Assembly (NCBI GenBank): GCA_016191165.1
Contig: JACPPF010000044.1
Coordinates: 1 to 64,000 of the forward strand
From: Planctomycetota bacterium
GTDB taxonomy: Bacteria; Planctomycetota; Planctomycetia; Gemmatales; Gemmataceae
DNA: 64,000 nt
Direction of reading: 5' to 3'
The notes beneath the pieces were generated by a model. That model was not told the DNA's origin. It made no database searches and was given only the letters and a program-made list of their open reading frames with translations. Shown here piece after piece: positions 50,285 to 60,200 of the stretch; position 1 is the first letter of the stretch, and each line of letters starts with the position of its first letter. A program made the translations under genes and the position numbers.

Positions 50285-53200
50285 ATGAACGAAACTCGCG
50301 CAAGCGTGGAGGACTTCGATCTCGGCCGACATGCCGTCGTGGAGGCATCGGCCGGCACGGGGAAGACCTACACCATCGAAAACCTGGTGCTCCGGCTATT
50401 GACCGAGCAGGATGTCGAGCTCCATCAGATCCTCGTCGTAACTTTTACCGAAAAGGCGACGGGCGAATTGAAGGTGCGGTTACGCCAGACCCTGGAGCGC
50501 GCCCTGCGGAAAAACGACGAGTACGCGCCGCGCTTGAAGGAGTCGCTGGATCATTTCGATCAGGCGCCGATCTTCACCATCCACGGCTTCTGCCATCGCC
50601 TGATGCAGGAATTCGCCCTGGAGCAAGGGCACGATTTCGCCGCCGAGCAGACCGATGACGGCAACTTGTTGCAAACCCTGTTGCGCGAGATTCAACGCAA
50701 GGACTGGCGCCGCGAGTTCGGCCCGGCGCTGCGCGCCCTTCTCGAACAGGGCGGCTTTCCCGGAACACCCAGAAACCCTTGGGGCCGCCGCGTCCTGGAG
50801 ATTGCCAGACGTTACAAACCCCAGTGCGGCCATCTGCTCCACCCCGCGCTCAAGCCCAACTGGTGGCGAACGCTCGATGCGCCGGACGCTGATGTCGCCG
50901 GGCAACTGGAAGTCTTCACCATCGAGCGCCTGCGCGAACGCCTGGGCGAGGTCAAGCGCGAGCGGGGCCTGGTCAGTTTCGACGACATGATCTCCGTCGT
51001 CGAGGAGAGCCTGGACCCGCAAAAAAACACGGCCGCCGAGAGTCTCGTGTCCCGGTTGCGCCAGCGCTTCCAGTACGGCATCGTGGACGAGTTTCAGGAC
51101 ACCGACCCACTGCAATGGCGCATCTTTCGCCGCATCTTTCTCGACAAAGGAGACTCCAGGCTGTTCATTGTCGGCGATCCCAAGCAGGCGATCTTCGGCT
51201 TCCGGGGCGCCGACCTGCCCACCTACCTTGCCGCGGCGAAGCAGATGATCGCCGAGCATGGCGCATCGGTTTACGCCCTGCCGGTCAACTGGCGTTCCGA
51301 GGTCAATCTCCTGGAGGGTCTCAACTGCATCTTCGGCGATGGGGAATGGTTTTCAGCCGAGAGCGGCATCTCGTATCTGCACGTGAAAGCGCCGGATGGC
51401 GATTGCCCGCAGGTCGCCATTGAGACGGATCGCAGCGACCGGGCCGCCGTTTCGCTCGTCGATCTGACCCATTGCGAGAAGATCAAGGGGGCGCAAAAGC
51501 AGTTCGCCAGGTTCATCGCCTACGAGATCGACCGCATGGTGCGCGGGCCGGACGGGCCGCTGATGTCCATCTCCTTGAAGGGCTCCCCCGCCCGCGCGAT
51601 TCACGCCGGTGATTTTTGCGTCCTGGTTACAAAACGCGCCGATGCGCTACCGATCATCGAGGCCCTTGACGCCGCCGACATTACCTACAGTTTCTATAAA
51701 CAGACGGGGCTGTGGGCGTCGGATGAAGCCAATCATCTGGAGGTCTTGTTGCAGACGCTGGCCCGGCCCGACGAACGTGCGTCGTTTCGCAAGGCGCTGC
51801 TGACCTGTTTTTTCCGGGTCTCCGCCGAGGAACTGGCGCTAGCGCCGGACGTGCCCATGCAGCATCCGGCGCGCCGGCTTTACCAGGCCTGGCTAGGATA
51901 CGCCGTCAATCGAGAATGGTCCTCCCTGTTTCGCTCGCTACTGGAGGACACCGGGGTGCTGGGTGGGAACGCGGGGATCAACGTCGATCGCCTTCGGCAA
52001 TTGCTCACGACGCTGGAGCAGGTTGGCCATGCCTTCAACTTCGATCTGCTCGGCCTGCTCGACTGGGTTCGCGAGCGCCGGCAGCAGCCGGGAACGGGTG
52101 AAGCCGAGATGCAGCCCGACGAAACCGGTGTGCCCAAAGTCAAGATCATGACGATGCACGCCTGCAAGGGCCTGGAGTTCCCGTTCGTGTTCCTGGCCGG
52201 CGGGTTCACGAAGGGCCAAAACAGCAACGCCTTCGCGATTTATCACGACGACGATGACCGCCTGGTGTTTGACCTGCGCGTGGACGAGGAGGCCAAGGAA
52301 CGGGTTAAGAGTGAATACCTATCCGAACAGAGTCGGCTGTTTTATGTCGCGCTGACCCGGCCCATCTTCAAACTGTATTTGCCGAAGGTCACCATTCCAC
52401 CAAAGTCGGCCAACTACCTCGGCCCGGTGGGGACGATTCTCCACCCGGCGCTGGAGCGCTCGTGCCCGGAGAAGCTTGGCCCGCTGGTCGCCGACGTCGT
52501 CGCGATGCCCCTCGCGGCCACGGTGGCGCCGCGGCCCGAAGAGGCGCCCGCCAAGAAGGAGCGATCGGTTCTGAAACTCAAGGGCCCGTTGTTTCCCAGG
52601 ATCGACGCTGACCTTGGTAAACGCCGAATTGTCGTGCGTTCGTTTTCGAGTCTGGCGAAGCATCACCTGGCACAGGCGGGCGAGGGAGCGAGCTTCGGCG
52701 ACGAGCCGAAGCCGAGCGACGACGAGGCGCCGGCGCCCCCCGATCGCGACGATCCGCTGCGTGGGCCGGTGTTCGGCGACATGGTCCACAACGTCATTGA
52801 GCGGATCGACTTCGCCGAGGTCGCCCGCGCCGCCACGTCCGCCGACCTCTGCCGCGCCGGCGCCCATGCCCGAAAGCTCATGGATCGGGAAATCCGCGCC
52901 AACATCGCCGGGCTGCGCTCGCGCGCACCGATTGAAAACCTTGAACAGACCTGCCGAGAGCAAATCGCCAGCCTCATCTGGCACACGTTGCGCACGCCGC
53001 TCGCGGACCTCGGGGCCAGGCTCTGCGACATTCCGCGCGGCGATCGGATTCACGAGATCGACTTCCTTTTCCCCGAGATTCCCGACGACGAAACAAACGC
53101 CGGTTTTGTCAGTGGCTTCATGGACCTGCTGCTACGCAAGGGGAATAAATACTATCTCCTGGACTGGAAAACCAACCTGCTGCCAGGCTACACCCGGGAG

Positions 53201-53434
53201 CAGATCGAACGCAGCATGACCGACTCGGATTATCATCGCCAGCATCGGCTGTACCTGAACGCGGCGCGGCGCTGGCTGGAGCGTGTGCATGGCGCCAAGT
53301 TCTCCTTCCTCGAACGGCTGGGCGGCGTGTATTACCTTTACGTGCGCGGCATGAATGGGCGCGACGACTCGTCCGGTGTCTACTTCCACCAGCCCACGGC
53401 AGATGAACTGGACTTGAAGGCGTTGTTGAAATGA
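50285..53434 (+). CDS. recB: exodeoxyribonuclease V beta chain RecB
   Basis: A 1049-residue 3'-5' SF1 helicase-nuclease of RecBCD. The P-loop V-E-A-S-A-G-T-G-K-T-Y-T is at 19-30; motifs V-D-E-F-Q-D-T-D-P-L-Q-W, V-G-D-P-K-Q-A-I-F-G-F-R-G and M-T-M-H-A-C-K-G-L-E-F follow. The C-terminal nuclease has G-F-M-D-L-L (Asp about 947) and Y-L-L-D-W-K-T-N (about 958-964). Start ATG 50285 is chosen; codons in the longer upstream frame translate the inverted repeat. Length is shorter than E. coli RecB (1180). Confidence 0.92.
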   Translation: MNETRASVEDFDLGRHAVVEASAGTGKTYTIENLVLRLLTEQDVELHQILVVTFTEKATGELKVRLRQTLERALRKNDEYAPRLKESLDHFDQAPIFTIHGFCHRLMQEFALEQGHDFAAEQTDDGNLLQTLLREIQRKDWRREFGPALRALLEQGGFPGTPRNPWGRRVLEIARRYKPQCGHLLHPALKPNWWRTLDAPDADVAGQLEVFTIERLRERLGEVKRERGLVSFDDMISVVEESLDPQKNTAAESLVSRLRQRFQYGIVDEFQDTDPLQWRIFRRIFLDKGDSRLFIVGDPKQAIFGFRGADLPTYLAAAKQMIAEHGASVYALPVNWRSEVNLLEGLNCIFGDGEWFSAESGISYLHVKAPDGDCPQVAIETDRSDRAAVSLVDLTHCEKIKGAQKQFARFIAYEIDRMVRGPDGPLMSISLKGSPARAIHAGDFCVLVTKRADALPIIEALDAADITYSFYKQTGLWASDEANHLEVLLQTLARPDERASFRKALLTCFFRVSAEELALAPDVPMQHPARRLYQAWLGYAVNREWSSLFRSLLEDTGVLGGNAGINVDRLRQLLTTLEQVGHAFNFDLLGLLDWVRERRQQPGTGEAEMQPDETGVPKVKIMTMHACKGLEFPFVFLAGGFTKGQNSNAFAIYHDDDDRLVFDLRVDEEAKERVKSEYLSEQSRLFYVALTRPIFKLYLPKVTIPPKSANYLGPVGTILHPALERSCPEKLGPLVADVVAMPLAATVAPRPEEAPAKKERSVLKLKGPLFPRIDADLGKRRIVVRSFSSLAKHHLAQAGEGASFGDEPKPSDDEAPAPPDRDDPLRGPVFGDMVHNVIERIDFAEVARAATSADLCRAGAHARKLMDREIRANIAGLRSRAPIENLEQTCREQIASLIWHTLRTPLADLGARLCDIPRGDRIHEIDFLFPEIPDDETNAGFVSGFMDLLLRKGNKYYLLDWKTNLLPGYTREQIERSMTDSDYHRQHRLYLNAARRWLERVHGAKFSFLERLGGVYYLYVRGMNGRDDSSGVYFHQPTADELDLKALLK

Positions 53435-53471
53435 TCGCGAACAGGCCAGCGGCCACACAAGAAAAGACATC

Positions 53472-55370
53472 ATGATATTCGGCGATTACTTCCCGTTTTT
53501 GAAAGAGATATTCCCGACCGCCGGGCCCGGGTTGCAGCGCCTTTTGCAAGGTGGCTTCGAGAACGCCAACTTGTTGCGCAGCGACTTCTACACAATGCGC
53601 GACTGGCTGGAAATCGCCGCGTATGGCGATGTGGAAGAAGCGCACGCGCTCCTGTTGCTGCTCTTGATGTCTCTGGAAGAAGGGAGCCTGTGCATCGAAT
53701 TGAATGAAACCGCATTGCAGCGGCGGCTGGCCGATCTGGTCACGCCGGAGGAAGCCGCGGACTGGGCGCGGCGCATCGTGGCGGCGCCGGCATTCCCGGA
53801 ACTCATCGGCCTGTCGCCCGACGATCATCGGCCCGTCATCTTGCACGTGGTCGACAACCGTCGCTATCTGTATTTCCAAAAATACCTTCGCGCCGAGATC
53901 GAATTCCAGCGTGAGTTGAAGAATCGCCTCAATTCATCCGTGCAAGCCGCGGGTTCCTGGCAGCAGATGATTGACGAGGTGCTGACCAGTCAACCGTTGC
54001 AACTGGATCGCGATCAGCAGGCGGCGCTTGCCGTGGCGCTGGGCAACAACTTTGCGATCATCTCGGGCGGCCCAGGGACCGGCAAGACCTCGATCGTGCT
54101 GACACTCTTGCGCTGTCTGATCCGTGGCGGGATCGCCCCGGAGCGCATCGCCCTGGCGGCGCCGACCGGTCGTGCCGCCCAGCGTTTGACCGACGCCCTG
54201 CGCGCCGGCCTGGAACGTCTTGCCGCCGGTGAAGCCGACGCCAGGTTGCGCGACCTGTCGGCGACCACGCTACACGCACTGCTCGGCTATCGTCCCTCGC
54301 GCCACCTGTTCACACGCCATGTGGAGAATCCGATCCCCGCGGATGTCGTCATCGTCGATGAAGTCTCGATGGTCGGGCTCGTCCTGATGTCCCGCTTGAT
54401 GGAAGCACTTGCGCCGACGACGAAGCTGATCCTGCTCGGCGACAAGGATCAGCTTCCGTCGGTCGAGGCTGGCGCCGTGCTCGCGCATCTGGCGCCGGAC
54501 GCCACGGAGGTTCAGTCGCCGCTACGGGATCGTGTCGTGCTGCTCAAAACGAACCATCGCTCCGAACAACGGATTCGCGAAGCCGCCCAGGCGATCAACC
54601 GCCAGGACATCACTCTGATCGATCGTCTGCCAATCGTCAGCCCCCATGCGTTCGATACTCTGGAAGCCGATGGTGGCTGCTGGTTGCTCGAACAGACGCA
54701 GGCCACGGCCGCGGAGCTGCGTGGCTTTCTCCAGCACTGGGCAGAGCAGGCTTTTTTCCGCAGCCGGCTGGAAGACGCCACGCTCGGCGCGTTGATCGAA
54801 GCCGCGGTTCTCGACGAGCGCGACGAGGACGCCGGACGTTTGCACCCGCTTTTCGCGCTCATGGATCGTTTTCGTCTGTTGACGCTGGTGCGCGACGGCG
54901 CCTGGGGCTGCGACGAGATCAACGCCTTCTTCGACTCCCACCTGCGCCCGCGCCTGGGCGGAGCGGCACGCGGCGGGTTGTTCGCCGGGGCGCCGGTCCT
55001 TATCACGCGCAACGACGCTTCGCGCGGCCTCTTCAACGGTGACGTCGGCATCACGCTTCGCGATCAGGCCGGGCGATTGCGCGTCGCATTTCAGCGGCAG
55101 GAAGGCGTGGTATCTTTTCCAGCGGAATCGCTGCCGGCGCACGAACTCGGTTTCGCGCTGACCGTCCACAAAAGTCAGGGCTCCGAATACGCCAACGTCC
55201 TGGTGGTCGTGCCGCCGCGCGCAGGCAAACGGCTTTTGACCAAAGAGTTGGTGTACACGGCGATCACGCGGGCGAAGACGTCGGCGATCCTGTGCGGGAC
55301 CAAGGACGTGCTGAAGTTCGCGATCGGGCGGAAGATCGTGCGCGAATCCGCGCTGGACTGGGGCGTCTAG
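53472..55370 (+). CDS. recD: exodeoxyribonuclease V alpha chain RecD
   Basis: A 632-residue 5'-3' SF1B helicase of RecBCD. The P-loop I-S-G-G-P-G-T-G-K-T-S is at 197-207, followed by A-A-P-T-G-R-A-A-Q-R, V-I-V-D-E-V-S-M-V-G, L-G-D-K-D-Q-L-P-S-V-E-A-G-A-V and the C-terminal V-H-K-S-Q-G-S-E-Y. It follows recB after 37 nt. The convergent amidohydrolase lies beyond an inverted repeat. Confidence 0.93.
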   Translation: MIFGDYFPFLKEIFPTAGPGLQRLLQGGFENANLLRSDFYTMRDWLEIAAYGDVEEAHALLLLLLMSLEEGSLCIELNETALQRRLADLVTPEEAADWARRIVAAPAFPELIGLSPDDHRPVILHVVDNRRYLYFQKYLRAEIEFQRELKNRLNSSVQAAGSWQQMIDEVLTSQPLQLDRDQQAALAVALGNNFAIISGGPGTGKTSIVLTLLRCLIRGGIAPERIALAAPTGRAAQRLTDALRAGLERLAAGEADARLRDLSATTLHALLGYRPSRHLFTRHVENPIPADVVIVDEVSMVGLVLMSRLMEALAPTTKLILLGDKDQLPSVEAGAVLAHLAPDATEVQSPLRDRVVLLKTNHRSEQRIREAAQAINRQDITLIDRLPIVSPHAFDTLEADGGCWLLEQTQATAAELRGFLQHWAEQAFFRSRLEDATLGALIEAAVLDERDEDAGRLHPLFALMDRFRLLTLVRDGAWGCDEINAFFDSHLRPRLGGAARGGLFAGAPVLITRNDASRGLFNGDVGITLRDQAGRLRVAFQRQEGVVSFPAESLPAHELGFALTVHKSQGSEYANVLVVVPPRAGKRLLTKELVYTAITRAKTSAILCGTKDVLKFAIGRKIVRESALDWGV

Positions 55371-55415
55371 GTTCCTTGATCCGAGAATCTCATGGCGCAT
55401 AAGTCAAGTTTCGAT

Positions 55416-55479
55416 ACAAGCCCGAAGCGTTAGCAAGGGAGGAAGTGGAAGATTTCCCTCGCTAACGCTTCGGGCTTGT
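55416..55479. repeat. 25-bp inverted repeat between convergent recD and amidohydrolase
   Basis: Arms 55416-55440 (ACAAGCCCGAAGCGTTAGCA plus AGGGA) and 55455-55479 pair at 24 of 25 around a 14-nt loop. Position suggests a bidirectional terminator or 3'-end barrier. Confidence 0.92.
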
Positions 55480-55521
55480 GTCGCGGCCGTTTTTGGTCTG
55501 CGGTTCACCAAAGGCGAAAGG

Positions 55522-56547
55522 TTAAACGATCGGCAAGTTCAACAATCGCTTGGCATTGCGATAATACACCAGCGCCGTCACCTCGTCGGGCAGGTTCACT
55601 CCGCGCAAGGTTGGCGTCGGCGTTTCGCCGTGGTAATCCGCGTCGGCGATTGGACTGGCGCCGACCCAGGCGCTCTCCCACAGAGTTCGCTGGCACCAGT
55701 ATCGGCTCACGTAGTGCTCGCGCGTCAGGTGATGGCGCGTGACAAGATCCGTGCCGAACAGGAATCGCTCCGGGTATTTCGTCAACAACGCCCGATGCGC
55801 GTCGGCGCGGGGCGACACCTCGCGCACTTGCCATTTCGTCGCGCTCGTGTCGATGTAGAACTGCGGATACTCCTCCAGGAGCGCCTGCAAATGATCGGGA
55901 TGCTCGGCATCGCCGGCCATGTGGGCGCCGATCCAGACGAGGTCCGGAAAAAGCTGCATCATCTTTTCCAGGCCAACGTACTGCTCCGCCTTGGTGCCGA
56001 ACTTGGCCGCGTCGGCGTAGACGGTGCGAAACCAGGCATCCGGGTCGGCGACGTGTACCATGACCAGGCGCACGCCCGCCGAGCGCGCGCGTTTGACCGC
56101 CTCGATCCGCCAGGGGGCGTCGATGAACAGCCCGCGTTCCCGGCCGCGCGGCGCGGACCAGAGCTTGACGCAGTGGATTCCCTGTTCCAGGAAGCGCTCA
56201 AGGTTGCGATAAGCTTCGCCATCGGATTCGTCGGCGGTCTTCTTGTTAATCATCGCGTTGAAGGCGAGGAGTTCACCGAAGCGCTCCCGCAATGGCGCGA
56301 TGTCGTCAGCCGGACACATGGTGAGCGTTTGCATGACGCCGAAGTCGGCGCCAACGTCGAGCATAATCTCGGCCTGCGCCAAACTTGCGCCGGGGCCGGA
56401 CCCGACGGGCGGACCGGTCGGCGGATCGCCCGGGCGCGTCCTCATCACGTGGGCATGAAAGTCGATGATCGGCCCATCATGCCGAAAATGGTCGCGCTCG
56501 GCGTAGTCGATGCCGGTAACGTTGTATTGGGGCGGTGAGGATGCCAC
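55522..56547 (-). CDS. amidohydrolase family (TIM-barrel) protein
   Basis: 341 residues of the amidohydrolase-2 type. The metal-binding I-I-D-F-H-A-H-V-M is at 27-35; later residues include V-K-L-W-S-A-P, M-V-H-V-A-D, W-I-G-A-H-M-A-G and R-F-L-F-G-T-D-L. Some members are decarboxylases or lactonases on aromatic or sugar acids, so the substrate is not assignable. No signal peptide. The gene upstream on the same strand is the DinB protein. Confidence 0.83.
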   Translation of the reverse strand: MASSPPQYNVTGIDYAERDHFRHDGPIIDFHAHVMRTRPGDPPTGPPVGSGPGASLAQAEIMLDVGADFGVMQTLTMCPADDIAPLRERFGELLAFNAMINKKTADESDGEAYRNLERFLEQGIHCVKLWSAPRGRERGLFIDAPWRIEAVKRARSAGVRLVMVHVADPDAWFRTVYADAAKFGTKAEQYVGLEKMMQLFPDLVWIGAHMAGDAEHPDHLQALLEEYPQFYIDTSATKWQVREVSPRADAHRALLTKYPERFLFGTDLVTRHHLTREHYVSRYWCQRTLWESAWVGASPIADADYHGETPTPTLRGVNLPDEVTALVYYRNAKRLLNLPIV

Positions 56548-56567
56548 GGGGTCGCCTCCTTGGTTTA

Positions 56568-56605
56568 CGTCTAGCGCTCGCCTGGCGCCCGGCGAGCGCT
56601 AAACG
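56568..56605. repeat. 15-bp inverted repeat, TAGCGCTCGCC family
   Basis: TAGCGCTCGCC (56572-56582) and GGCGAGCGCTA (56591-56601) are perfect, and with the flanking CGT/ACG the stem reaches 14 of 15. It lies between the amidohydrolase start and the DinB stop. Confidence 0.75.
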
Positions 56606-56615
56606 AAAACGGACG

Positions 56616-57110
56616 CTAGAACACCACGGGCTTGTTGAGCGCGCGGCGCACGACCGTGAACTGCCCGCCGTGCATGAGCGTGTGGTTCGCGGTCAGAACA
56701 AGCAAATCCCCCAGCGTCGGCGCGAACTTCGCCATCGAGTTCTTGTTCGGCCTGTCGAGGTCGGCATCGGACAACTTCTCCACGGCAGCAATCGTGGCGG
56801 CGCGCATTTGCGCGAAACACTCCAGGTACTGCGCTTTGGGCAGATAACCCTCCGGCGGATCGACCTTGCCCGTGCGTTCGCTGCCCAGGCTCGCGATGGC
56901 CGGTGGAATCGCGGGGTATTGCACGCCAGGCAATTCGCCGTCGAGCAGAAACTTTTCGGCCGTGATGAGATGCGCGAGCTGCCAGGCGATGTGATTGGCG
57001 CCCGGCACGGGGCGGAAGACGATGTCGGCATCGGTCAGGTCGCCGAGGAACATCAACAGGGTCTCGTGGGTGGAAGCGAGGACTTTCTTCACGACGTCTT
57101 TGGCTTGCAT
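56616..57110 (-). CDS. DinB family (four-helix bundle) protein
   Basis: A 164-residue DinB/YfiT-type metalloprotein. The metal triad is visible as N-H-I-A-W-Q-L-A-H (His40/His47) and N-H-T-L-M-H-G-G-Q (His143/His147). Such proteins include thiol-dependent transferases; the actual reaction is unknown. ATG 57110 follows GGAAAGGAA and excludes an upstream extension. It may be read with the amidohydrolase. Confidence 0.85.
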   Translation of the reverse strand: MQAKDVVKKVLASTHETLLMFLGDLTDADIVFRPVPGANHIAWQLAHLITAEKFLLDGELPGVQYPAIPPAIASLGSERTGKVDPPEGYLPKAQYLECFAQMRAATIAAVEKLSDADLDRPNKNSMAKFAPTLGDLLVLTANHTLMHGGQFTVVRRALNKPVVF

Positions 57111-57136
57111 CAACAATTCCTTTCCTGAAAAACTTG

Positions 57137-57216
57137 GCCGCGACCCGAAGGGGAGCGCGGACTGTGCATTTCGCAACCGCAAGGGATATCGTCCGCGCTC
57201 CCCTGCGGGTCGCGGC
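57137..57216. repeat. 26-bp inverted repeat, GCCGCGACCCG family
   Basis: Arms 57137-57162 (GCCGCGACCCGAAGGGGAGC plus GCGGAC) and 57191-57216 pair at 25 of 26 around a 28-nt loop. It is the second copy of the family at 38271. It lies 26 nt from the end of the helicase gene and just upstream of the DinB start. Confidence 0.92.
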
Positions 57217-57242
57217 TGAGCGCTGTTGTTACATTATTGCCT

Positions 57243-60200
57243 TCATGAGGGGTGTTCGGAAAGGGCGGCACGCAATCGAGCGATTTCTTCTTCCTTGCGA
57301 AAGATCCAGTCGGCCGCGCCGATGCGGTGCAGCTTCCAGCCCAGGCGGGTGAGCACCTCGGCGCGCAGGCGTTCGCGATCGCGAGCGGTTGGGCCTTGCG
57401 CGTGCATGGGGCCGTCGAATTCGACGCCCAGCGCGAAACGATCCGCGCGTTTGGGATCGCGCACGCCGATGTCGAGCCGGCACTGCCCGCAACCGACGAG
57501 GGGGACGCCCTCAAAGCCCAGCTTCTTCAGCTCGGCAATCACGTCGCCATGCAGCCCGGTGACGGCGGTTGGCGGCGGATCCGTGACGTCCGCGATGGCC
57601 GCCATGCCGCGCTCGGCAAAGTCGAGATAGCGCTGGAGATGAGCGATTCCCTTCGCCTGGCTGTTACCCAGCTTGAGGTCGCTAGCGCGAATCGAACTGA
57701 CGACGATCAGCTTTTGCCGGGCCCGGGTGACAGCGACGTTCAACCGCCGCTCGCCGCCGGGGCGATTGAGCGGGCCAAAGTTCAGGGCGATCTTGCCCTC
57801 GGCATCCCGGCCATATCCGACGCTCAAAAGGATCACGTCACGCTCGTCGCCTTGCACGGTTTCCAGATTCTTGACGAAGAAGCCTTCGAGTCGATCGCTT
57901 TTGAAAAACGCTTCGAGTTCGGGTTTCTCTCTGAGTTGGCGTTCGATCTCGTCCTCGATGGCATCCATCTGGGCGTAGCTGAAGGCGATGACGCCGAGCG
58001 TTTTTTCCGGGGTTTGCCGAAAATGTTCGAGCACCAGGCGGGCGACCGCCTCGGCCTCCCTGGGGTTGTCGCGTCGCCCGCCACGGTCATAGACGGCGTC
58101 CGGCACGTGATGAAAACGCACGCCCAGAGCCGGGTCGTCCAGAGTCGCCGAGGGAAACGTGAACAACCGGCCATCGTAGTAGGTCTCGTTGGAAAACGCG
58201 ATCAGGTGCTCGTGCTGGCTGCGATAGTGCCAGCGCAGCATCTGTTGCGACACACCGGCGCCAAGACAGGCGTCGAGGATGCTCTCAAACAGCGGCGTGT
58301 CGTCGTCCTCGCCGCCATCGTCGGCGCCCTGCTGGAAAAACGTGGTCGGCGGCAACTGCTGGTTGTCCCCCGTGATGACGAGTTGCTGACCGCGATAGAT
58401 GGCGCCCACGGCGTCCTCCGGCAATATCTGCGACGCCTCATCGAACACGATCAGGTCGAAGCGCAGTTTCTCCAGGTTCGCCGGCAGGAACTGGCTGACC
58501 GACAACGGACTCATCAACATGCACGGCTTGAGCTGAATGAGCAGCGACGGAATGGCGTCGAAAAGTTGCCGTAGCGGCATGTGCTTGGTCTTCTTGTGCG
58601 CCTCCTTCATGAGAAGGGCGACTTCCGGATCAGCGCCGGTGCGCGTCGATTGCATTGGGTCCAGGATGGCAATGATGCGCGCCGCCCCTTGATGGAGGAT
58701 TCGGCGATCCAGCTCGCGAAATTCCTTCAGCAACTGCTCATGATCGTTGCGGCGATACTGGGCCAGAACGGGGTCCGCCTGGAACATCGCGTCGATCCAG
58801 CCGCTCCAGAAGCTTTTCGAGAAGAGATCAACGACCTGTTCGCGCACGATATTGTGTTGTTGCAGGTGATCCCAGAACGGTTTCAGACCCAAATGGGCAA
58901 AGCGTTCGGGCAAATAGCGCCAGTCAACCCAGTCGGCCAGTTCACCGACGCGCTCGCGCCATTTGGTCAATAAATCGAGCACCGTTTCCGGCGCATGTTC
59001 GCGCAGGGGCTTCCCATCAAGTTGCGGCCCCGGTGCGTCGTAGCGCAGCTCCAGACTGTGCAGCGCCTGGACGTATTGTTCGAGACCCTGTCGCAGTTCG
59101 CGCGATGACGGCGGCGTGCCGGCGGCGGCTTGCAACAAGAGTTCACTGGTGATCGCCGCCCCCTTTTGGGCATTTCCCTCCGAGCTCGGGGTTGGGGGTG
59201 AGGAAAGGCCTCCCTGCATCGCCGCCACACATTCGCGGATGGAGCGGGCCCAGCCGAGCGCCTTGCGCAAACCATCCCAGTCGGTCTCGACTCCCCGATA
59301 GGCGGGGCCGAACGCCTTCGCCCAGCGCTCGGCGTCGGTCGCCTGAGCGGCTTCAAACGCCAGCAACTCTTCCGCCTGCTTGATATCCGCCACGAGGGCA
59401 GGCATGTCAGCGGGCGGCGCGGCGCCAAGAATGGAATCGCTCAGGCCCGCGAATTGATTCAACGCCGATTGCAAATCCCTGGCATATTGGCCAAGCGCCG
59501 ACAAGGAGCATTCCTCGAAACGCGCGCTAACGGTGGGCATGCGATCGGCCGGCAGCACCGACATTACCTCGTCGGTCAGATGCGACCAGGCCACGAACGA
59601 CTCGGTCAAGCGCTTGACACTCGCCCGGATCTTGTCCGAAGCCGATTCCGATGTTAACGCCTCAATCGCCTTGGCCGGGAATCGCTCACATTCGAGCGTC
59701 GCGGCCAACTCGTGCGCCTCGACGGCATGACGGGCGGCCTTCTCCGCGGTGTCGATGTCGGTGTCGAGGCCCTTCTCGTACCGTCCGAGCAGGGGCGCCC
59801 GGCGCGGTTGATCCGCCTCGATCTGGGCGCGGTCGCTCAGCATCTGGGCGCCCAGTTGCATGTCCTGCGCCACCGTGGGGGGAAGATCCTCCATCGGCCG
59901 GCACTTCGCAATGGCGCGGCGATCCTTGCGGTACTGCCAGCTGAAAAAGGACCACCAGCTCTGGTAGGGCCCAGCATAAGCCTGCCCGATGCGAATCAAG
60001 TCGAGGTCGAACAGTTTGGCATCATAGAGCTTGAGCAGGGATACGCGAGTTTGCCTATGTCGCAGAATTACAGGCTTGGCGGCCACGATGCACGCCAGCG
60101 CGTCCTTCGCGGCTTGACGATTGTCCAGCCAGGTCTTATCCGGCGGTTCGTTGCTTGCGGCGACCGCGCTCAAACGCACGAAGGCACGGAGCCCTTCGAT

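Noticed and set aside
52680-52740. Possible repeat insert in recB (A-G-E-G-A-S-F-G-D-E-P-K-P-S-D-D-E)
   Set aside because: Partly palindromic (GAGCTTCGGCGACGAGCCGAAGC) but it lies in a linker that is often acidic in RecB; too weak to claim as an element.
57252-58574. 440-codon plus-strand frame opposite the helicase C-terminus
   Set aside because: Antisense shadow; the minus-strand protein carries the nuclease and helicase motifs.
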